64,000 bases of DNA from Candidatus Accumulibacter appositus. Lineage in GTDB: Bacteria; Pseudomonadota; Gammaproteobacteria; Burkholderiales; Rhodocyclaceae. The notes beneath the pieces are model-generated. The model did no database searches. It saw only the letters and a program-made list of their open reading frames with translations, and was not told where the DNA came from. Shown here piece after piece: positions 60,101 to 64,000 of the stretch. Position 1 is the first letter of the stretch; the number at the start of each line of letters is the position of its first letter. Where the stretch lies: positions 2,075 to 66,074 of the forward strand of contig JEMX01000012.1 of the NCBI GenBank assembly GCA_000585055.1, in the 5' to 3' direction. Position numbers and translations under genes: made by a program.

Positions 60101-61420
60101 GCACACCGGGTCGCCTACCAGGCCGGCGTCGACCGACAGGTCGTTCTCACCGGAGGTCAGGACCGTAGCGCTGGACTTGCCGGAGCTGTTGACGTCGGAG
60201 TCCAGCTCGTCGTCGCCGCCTGCATTCGGTGTCGTGAAGGCGTAACCGACCGGCTTCTCCACCTGGATGGCGTACTCGCCAGGCTTCAGGTCGCTGAACA
60301 GATAGTCGCCTTGTGCGCCCGTCACGGCACTGGCGATCGGGTCGCCATTACTATCGAGCAAATGCACTGTTACCCCGGCAACGCCCGCTTCACCGTTATC
60401 CTGGATCCCGTTGTTGTTGCAGTCCAGCCACACCTTGTCGCCCAGGCTGGCGAGCTTATAGATGCCCGCGTCGGTATCCTGATCAAACTCACCTGGGTCG
60501 AGAGCAACGGCAGCGGTAGTGCCGTCGGCCGGGTTGGCGTCGGAGTCAGTAGCGCCGGTGGACCCAGCAGCGTTCTGCGTGGTGAAGACGTAGTCCGTTG
60601 GCAAGTCAAACTGTACCCGATAGCCCGGGTAACCGGTAAGGCCTGGGGTCAGCCCAACGAATTCGTAGTAGCCGTTGACATCAGTAGTCGTTGTCTTGAT
60701 GACTTCGTTGGCATCCACGGAATTGCTGCCGTCGAGGTCGCGCCAAAGCGTCACACCAACGCCCTCAACACCGACTTCGCCGTTATTTTGGATGCCGTCA
60801 GCATTGTCGTCCAGCCAGACCGTGTCTCCTAGCGCTGCTGACACGACCGTAATTACTATAGGCTGTTGCCGCGATTCGCCAATGTCCCAAACGCCGTTGC
60901 CGTTGTTATCCACAAACGGGGAGATAAGAACCGCTATATTGTCGTTGGCAGGGTCACTGTCTGTAATGTCTGGAACGAAGCCGGTGTGCCCAAGTGCCAG
61001 CTCTTTCAACGCCTCAGCTCTGAGCGGATCCCATGGTTTGATCGAGAGGAGACCGGCCGGGTTATCTCCCATGAGGAGCCATATGGCTGCCTGAACATCA
61101 CCCATCGTGTAGCTGGATGTGGCGCTGTAATCCTGATTGATAAGCCAATTAACAGCAGCAATATTAGAGTGATTCCCTATACCGGGAAAAGTAGTCGCTA
61201 TTACGGATGGGTAGTCGTAAATCGAGTAGACTTCAGCCTGAAACGTGGCCATGCCGTCCGGCAACGACAGAAGAGCTTCCTCGTCCAGACACCACCCGTC
61301 ATACAAGCCGGCGGACCCAACACCCAAAACATCATCATCAAGGGCGAGGTCGAGATAACTCGGAACACCAACTGCTCCAGGATACTTAATGGTGACACTA
61401 ATCACAGGCTGTTGAGGCAT
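57191..61420 (-). CDS. Large surface adhesin: thioester-domain-like head, five SdrD-B-like repeats, calcium-loop C-terminus
   Basis: A 1409-aa protein with no N-terminal signal peptide, which suggests C-terminally signalled (type I) secretion. The head (about 1-190) has DGWCLDEE (Cys44) and DVQAAIWLLM (Gln110), matching the Cys and Gln motifs of thioester domains. SdrD-B-like repeats begin near residues 195, 325, 633, 749 and 1059 (for example LGDKVWLDCNNNGIQDNGE, GDYLFSDLKPGEYAIQV). Two copies of an about 200-residue domain (about 434-630 and 857-1055) share GVTDSSEGSG, HTVDN and WAKLGYVV. The tail has VIDLDGNGIQT, DRNGNGQIDDISELFGG and NGDGLVDAADSG calcium loops. AAGGAG precedes the ATG. 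No secretion genes in the window. Confidence 0.88.
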   Translation of the reverse strand: MPQQPVISVTIKYPGAVGVPSYLDLALDDDVLGVGSAGLYDGWCLDEEALLSLPDGMATFQAEVYSIYDYPSVIATTFPGIGNHSNIAAVNWLINQDYSATSSYTMGDVQAAIWLLMGDNPAGLLSIKPWDPLRAEALKELALGHTGFVPDITDSDPANDNIAVLISPFVDNNGNGVWDIGESRQQPIVITVVSAALGDTVWLDDNADGIQNNGEVGVEGVGVTLWRDLDGSNSVDANEVIKTTTTDVNGYYEFVGLTPGLTGYPGYRVQFDLPTDYVFTTQNAAGSTGATDSDANPADGTTAAVALDPGEFDQDTDAGIYKLASLGDKVWLDCNNNGIQDNGEAGVAGVTVHLLDSNGDPIASAVTGAQGDYLFSDLKPGEYAIQVEKPVGYAFTTPNAGGDDELDSDVNSSGKSSATVLTSGENDLSVDAGLVGDPVCVTYDFSGRSYTNGTDGNSRTYEMSGVSVTATAWSRQQDNGNWAKAYLGAYDGGLGVTDSSEGSGSYNRHTVDNRGGRDNYVVFQFSQDVIVDWAKLGYVVCDSDISVWIGSSDASVPITNVDSAFLNSMTSFENNWTSSGSPRWANFNSDDVSGNVLIIAASIADRTPDDEFKIEKLKICTAVNCEPEQANASIGDRVWLDSNGNGLQDGNEVGVEGVTVKLLNGMGDEVGSATTDGNGDYLFSNLTPGDYAIKVEKPADYSFTTKDVGNNGSDAKDSDVDTLTGKTDTTNLTAGENDLSWDAGLYKNPSIGDKVWLDCDNDGIQDTGEAGVAGVTVKLLGAGDVVVATTTTNASGEYVFSGLTAGSSYAVQVVAPTGFAFAKQDQGDDTKDSDVDMSTGKTGTITLDPGENDISWDAGLVAKPICITYNFNGSSGTDGKDGNVRSYTESGVTVKASAWSREKGSTDKWAEAYLGAYSGGHGVTDSSEGSGGNNTHTVDNVGRDNFVVYQFSQEVVVDWAKLGYVVNDSDLSVWIGSYSDQIKIGNIKAALAQMSHYEEDWINNGQARTADFNAGEKSGNVLIIAANISDKTPEDRFKITELKVCTTANCAPNPLKASVGDKVWEDQNHNNIQDSDEPGIGGITVNLMDASGTNVLDTTTTTSNGNYKFSDLDPGTYVLQFDKAEVVYRGYNMSNWKWAVKDAGSDDSKDSDVAGDGQAKTNVTKTDAFTLLAGQNDITRDAGITPIVIDLDGNGIQTVSRADSGGSFDLFGNGNAVQSGWIAGGEAFLAVDRNGNGQIDDISELFGGSAKGAGFAQLASYDSNGDGLVDAADSGFADLLIWRDANGNHQSDAGELMTLAEAGLASLNVSFSELPFLDRQGNLHLERSSATMSDGRVVDMTDVYFNVAADDAAAAGVALPELAHLLEEDWSLGGESALADISDIYFGAAANDGAVVAEEPVTDPGWMFA

Positions 61421-62344
61421 ATGGAAAACTCCTTATAAAATAGCAAAAACCTGATCTGCTACAGAGACAAGAAGTCTCCAGAAAAACGCTGACTTGATTG
61501 GATTCGGAAAATTACAACTGTAGCGCAGTCAATGCATTAGCGATCCGATAGTCGATCACCGACCGCTCAAAACTGACACCTTTTTCTACGCGCCAGCGCG
61601 CGCTCATCGGGAACTAGAATCTAAATACAACGCCACGGGAAGCAAGACTCATGCCAATCCAAAACACTGAGATGATTTAACGAGGGTTTTAGAGGCGCCA
61701 CCAAGAGCCACCCTCGCTCACGTGTAAAATTTTTCGACACTTTTCAACACCGCAGGAGAAACAGAACCTAACTCGACACACCCGGCAGCCCTCGTACCGG
61801 ATCGCCGTCCCAGCACTCAACCTCCGCCGGATCCTTGGCCAGTTGCCGTAACGCGGCAACACCGTCGATAGCCGTCCAAAAGAATCGCCGAGTGGCCCTC
61901 ACCGGCCACCGCAAACCCGGAAAGCCTCGGACCCCACAGCGACAGCCCCACATCGAGCTCATGCTTATACAGGGCGGTACGTCGGATGCCAAGCTACCAG
62001 GATTGGCTTCAAGCGGAACGCCGACGTCGCTGCCGTTTGGCGGAGGGGCCTCAAGTTGGAGCACCAACCCTCGGAAGCCCCGAGGGTTGCTGTCGGTTTT
62101 TTTTACACTCGAACCGCCGCGTAATCGAACCTGATCATGAAAGAGTTCTTTTTTTTTTGTTAAACCATCCACATATGTTGTGTGATCAGATTCTGGCACG
62201 GATTCTGCTCTTAACAACACGTTCTCAGTTGAGTCAGTCGAGAAGTCGTGACTATGCGGAAGAGGTGATGCCAAAGCCTTCCGAGCCCATTTCATGGTTT
62301 CGCGACAAGTGCGACTTCCTATTTCATTTTAAAGAGGAGCGAAA
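61421..62344. other. Long intergenic region with no convincing gene
   Basis: 924 bp, noticeably lower in GC and richer in A/T runs than its surroundings. Open frames here (for example minus 61768-62295 and plus 61835-62134) show no recognisable domain or good ribosome-binding site. It holds a terminator-like hairpin (62065-62104), and upstream of it the promoter of the adhesin gene must lie, though no clear consensus is visible. A degenerate gene or a small RNA is possible. Confidence 0.55.
62065..62104 (+). terminator. Hairpin followed by eight T (possible terminator of an unidentified transcript)
   Basis: CAACCCTCGG (62065-62074), loop AAGCC, CCGAGGGTTG (62080-62089), then CTGTCGG and T8 (62097-62104). 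The stem is perfect but separated from the T run by seven bases. No upstream gene on the plus strand is evident, so an unannotated RNA could end here. Confidence 0.5.
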
Positions 62345-62557
62345 ATGGAAACAGAACAGAAACCCGTGGATGAAGCGATCCTAGAATCCAGAACCCCTGC
62401 GGATGACCACCCAACAAAATTTAGTCGCCGTCAGGCGCTGGCGATTGTCGGTAAGCATGCAGTGTACACCGCTCCTGCCGTACTAGCCGTTCTAGGAGCC
62501 ACCAAGTCACAGGTCGCTCATGCTCGGGTATGTCCACCGGACTGTTCGCATACGTGA
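62345..62557 (+). CDS. Small Tat-signal-like peptide, candidate precursor peptide
   Basis: A 70-aa frame with AAGAGGAG correctly placed before the ATG. An acidic N-terminus is followed by a twin-arginine-like SRRQALAIVGKHAVY and a hydrophobic stretch TAPAVLAVLGA. The sequence ends in VAHARVCPPDCSHT. Cleavage after AHA would leave only RVCPPDCSHT, ten residues with a CPPDC loop. The next gene is a PqqD-HPr-kinase fusion, the type of protein that handles leader peptides, so it may be a modified-peptide precursor. Alternatively it is a leftover Tat-type signal peptide fragment. Function unproven. Confidence 0.65.
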   Translation: METEQKPVDEAILESRTPADDHPTKFSRRQALAIVGKHAVYTAPAVLAVLGATKSQVAHARVCPPDCSHT

Positions 62558-62570
62558 GCAGGGTTAAGCT

Positions 62571-62590
62571 AGCCACCGCTTGCGGTGGTT
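62571..62590 (+). terminator. Hairpin between precursor and kinase genes (attenuator-like)
   Basis: CCACCGC (62573-62579), TT, GCGGTGG (62582-62588), followed by TTCTTGG. It lies 15 bases after the precursor stop and could lower read-through into the next gene, as in many peptide operons. Confidence 0.5.
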
Positions 62591-62621
62591 CTTGGAAACA
62601 CAGGATAATATCATAAAAAAT

Positions 62622-63842
62622 ATGGGTTCTCGGAGGGGCCAAGACTGCCTGCAAACTCCGCAGGAGAGCACGTCGGGTCAGCAGAAGCCTTTTCAGTGCC
62701 GCCTTGACGAAGCGTGGGTGCTTTACTATCCGCTAACGGATCGGCTTTTGGTTTTGAACGCAATGGCGAAGATCGTCTGGGACTTTTATAGCGAGGGGTA
62801 TGAGACGCGCGAGATAGCGTCTAGATTAGCTCACGATTTCGGCATTCCTGAGGAACAGGCTGAACGCGATGTCGTACAGGTTTTGGGCGATCTTGTTGAT
62901 CATCTTCCGCAGGTCGACGACCAAGAGGGCGGCGATGCTTTTATTTGGGCGGTCGAGTCAAGTTTTGGATGTGCGACTGTTGCCGACAACGGCGAGCTAG
63001 CCAACTGTGGAGTTTTCCAGTTTGGCAGAAGCCGGGTCAGAGTGCTTTCTGGGGTCGCGGAACTTGATCAATCGTTTTTCCTTCGCTTTCAGCATCGTGC
63101 GATCGGCGATCGTATGGGTGCGGCTTCCCTTGAAATTAGGGGAAATGAGTCCGGTTATCAGCTAACCTTAGACGGTAGAGCTCTCGCCGATTGCAAAACG
63201 CTTAAGCAAATGCTGTCGCGCCTGATTGAATTGCTGCTGTCTCTCGAGCATCCGCACAAACCTATGTTGGCTTATTGCCATGCGGGCGCAGTCAGCCACC
63301 GGGGGCGCAGCATTCTGATGCCCGGCGACAGTGGCGTAGGGAAGTCAACCCTCACTGGCTTTCTGGTGGCACACGGTTTTGGCTACCTGAGCGACGACAT
63401 GATCGCCATTGGTGAAGACGGGTTGTCTTTGCTTCCGCTGCCTACCCGTCTGTCGATCAAGGCCGGTTCCTGGACAATCCTGGAGCCACTTTATCCGGCG
63501 TTACCGAAGCTTGCGACGTTCAATCGCTATGGCCGCAGCGCTCGCTATATCGATCCGCCGGGGAATTATGACGTGCTTTCCGCCGCCGCCGCGCCCTCTG
63601 CCATCGTGTTCCCCGCTTTTTCTGAAGGCGCGCCAACGCGGTTTACGGCGTTGCGGCCACATCAGACCATGATTCGTCTCCTCGAAGCCAACGTCCGACT
63701 GGCGGGATGGGACGCAGCCACCGAGGAGAAACTCGCCAAATTTATTCGCTTCGTCGAGCAGACGCCCGCGTATGAGCTCCGCTACTCGGAACTACCGGGC
63801 GCCATGGAAGCTATTGAGGATTTGCTTGCCAATCGACCTTAG
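62622..63842 (+). CDS. PqqD-domain / HPr-kinase-like fusion protein
   Basis: A 406-aa protein joining two functions. Residues about 25-95 form a PqqD-type peptide-binding domain (DEAWVLYYPLTDRLLVLNAM, then IASRLAHDFGIPEEQAERDV). The C-terminal half (about 210-400) is HPr kinase/phosphorylase-like: AYCHAGAVSHRGRSILMPGD, P-loop GDSGVGKSTL and YLSDDMIAIGEDGLSLLPLP. In HPr-rel-A and lasso-type peptide systems these two activities bind and phosphorylate a leader or core peptide. The upstream 70-aa peptide is the natural candidate substrate. ATG 62622 has no clear Shine-Dalgarno; starts further inside are possible. The next frame begins before the stop. Confidence 0.85.
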   Translation: MGSRRGQDCLQTPQESTSGQQKPFQCRLDEAWVLYYPLTDRLLVLNAMAKIVWDFYSEGYETREIASRLAHDFGIPEEQAERDVVQVLGDLVDHLPQVDDQEGGDAFIWAVESSFGCATVADNGELANCGVFQFGRSRVRVLSGVAELDQSFFLRFQHRAIGDRMGAASLEIRGNESGYQLTLDGRALADCKTLKQMLSRLIELLLSLEHPHKPMLAYCHAGAVSHRGRSILMPGDSGVGKSTLTGFLVAHGFGYLSDDMIAIGEDGLSLLPLPTRLSIKAGSWTILEPLYPALPKLATFNRYGRSARYIDPPGNYDVLSAAAAPSAIVFPAFSEGAPTRFTALRPHQTMIRLLEANVRLAGWDAATEEKLAKFIRFVEQTPAYELRYSELPGAMEAIEDLLANRP

Positions 63843-64000
63843 ACGCGCGTCCTGGCTTCTCAGCCGGTGCCTTTCGGGCGCTCTGGGCCAAACGCTCGCT
63901 CCGTCGGACCTACCGGCCAGCCAGAGCGAGTGGGAAAAGATGCTACGCACTTCAAGCGCTCACCTCGCAGCGCTACAGCTGCGCTGGGCGCTGCGTGAAC
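63826..64000 (+). CDS. Partial gene following the PqqD-kinase fusion (cut by window end)
   Basis: A frame running off the window from TTG at 63826 (GAGGA five bases before it, 17-base overlap with the previous gene): LPIDLRRASWLLSRCLSGAL, then SEWEKMLRTSSAHLAALQ. 58 codons are visible. In HPr-rel-A-like clusters a nucleotidyltransferase often follows, but too little is seen to name it. Confidence 0.55.
   Translation, partial: MPIDLRRASWLLSRCLSGALGQTLAPSDLPASQSEWEKMLRTSSAHLAALQLRWALRE

Noticed and set aside
61768..62295. 175-codon minus frame in the gap before the peptide cluster
   Set aside because: No domain, no good ribosome-binding site and it crosses the T8 hairpin; not enough to call a gene.

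Overview
The window is a GC-rich stretch of a Gram-negative chromosome, most likely from a betaproteobacterium of the Rhodocyclales type. Several gene blocks match the order usual in that group: mltG-tmk-holB-pilZ-tatD with ygfZ divergent, and trxB divergent from a Crp/Fnr regulator followed by ftsK and lolA. A PEP-CTERM protein and a PPK2 polyphosphate kinase fit an Accumulibacter-like organism, but the window alone cannot prove the genus. Apart from one DUF2235 remnant the genes look intact. I saw no rRNA, CRISPR array, intact insertion sequence or prophage.

Region 1-13.7 kb: the start of putA (cut by the window edge), an orphan amino-acid binding protein and a GntR regulator lie on one strand, with a perfect 16-bp palindrome at the regulator promoter. 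Then come a YgiQ radical-SAM protein, a cupin, a HAD hydrolase, gshA, a YghU-type glutathione transferase with a TetR regulator, and a haem-motif cis-trans fatty acid isomerase lipoprotein. The last group reads as thiol, xenobiotic and membrane-stress functions.

Region 13.7-26 kb: mtnA overlaps a FucA-like class II aldolase, the gene pair expected for a DHAP-type methylthioadenosine shunt. It is followed by a COG2509 flavoprotein, a one-cysteine DksA, a chromate transporter, a stand-alone CZB protein, a cNMP-binding protein, a glycosyltransferase, tadA overlapping an L,D-transpeptidase gene, a CHRD/PEP-CTERM protein, an NRDE protein and ygfZ. Two copies of a structured repeat of about 120 bp sit at 20321 and 24941, and their ends form the stop codons of the adjoining genes.

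Region 26-44.7 kb: the mltG-tmk-holB-pilZ-tatD-ankyrin cluster is tightly packed, with 4-bp overlaps at three junctions. After it come an exonuclease/UvrC-like protein, a hydrolase, an unrecognised secreted protein, two small proteins, the FetAB exporter, PPK2, and a periplasmic binding lipoprotein next to a large GGDEF-EAL sensor. A DUF2235 remnant follows.

Region 44.8-57 kb: an STAND NTPase fused to a formylglycine-generating-enzyme-like domain, a hydrolase, pyrophosphatase, NAD synthetase, a PII protein, an Smr protein, trxB, a Crp/Fnr regulator, ftsK, lolA and tRNA-Val(GAC) with a clear promoter and terminator.

Region 57-64 kb is the accessory part. A 1409-residue adhesin has a thioester-domain-like head, five SdrD-B-like stalk repeats and a calcium-loop tail. 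After about 0.9 kb with no convincing gene comes the start of a peptide cluster: a 70-residue Tat-like peptide with a tiny Cys-containing tail, a PqqD-HPr-kinase fusion and a further gene cut by the window end. This last cluster and the adhesin are the most promising places for an undescribed system.
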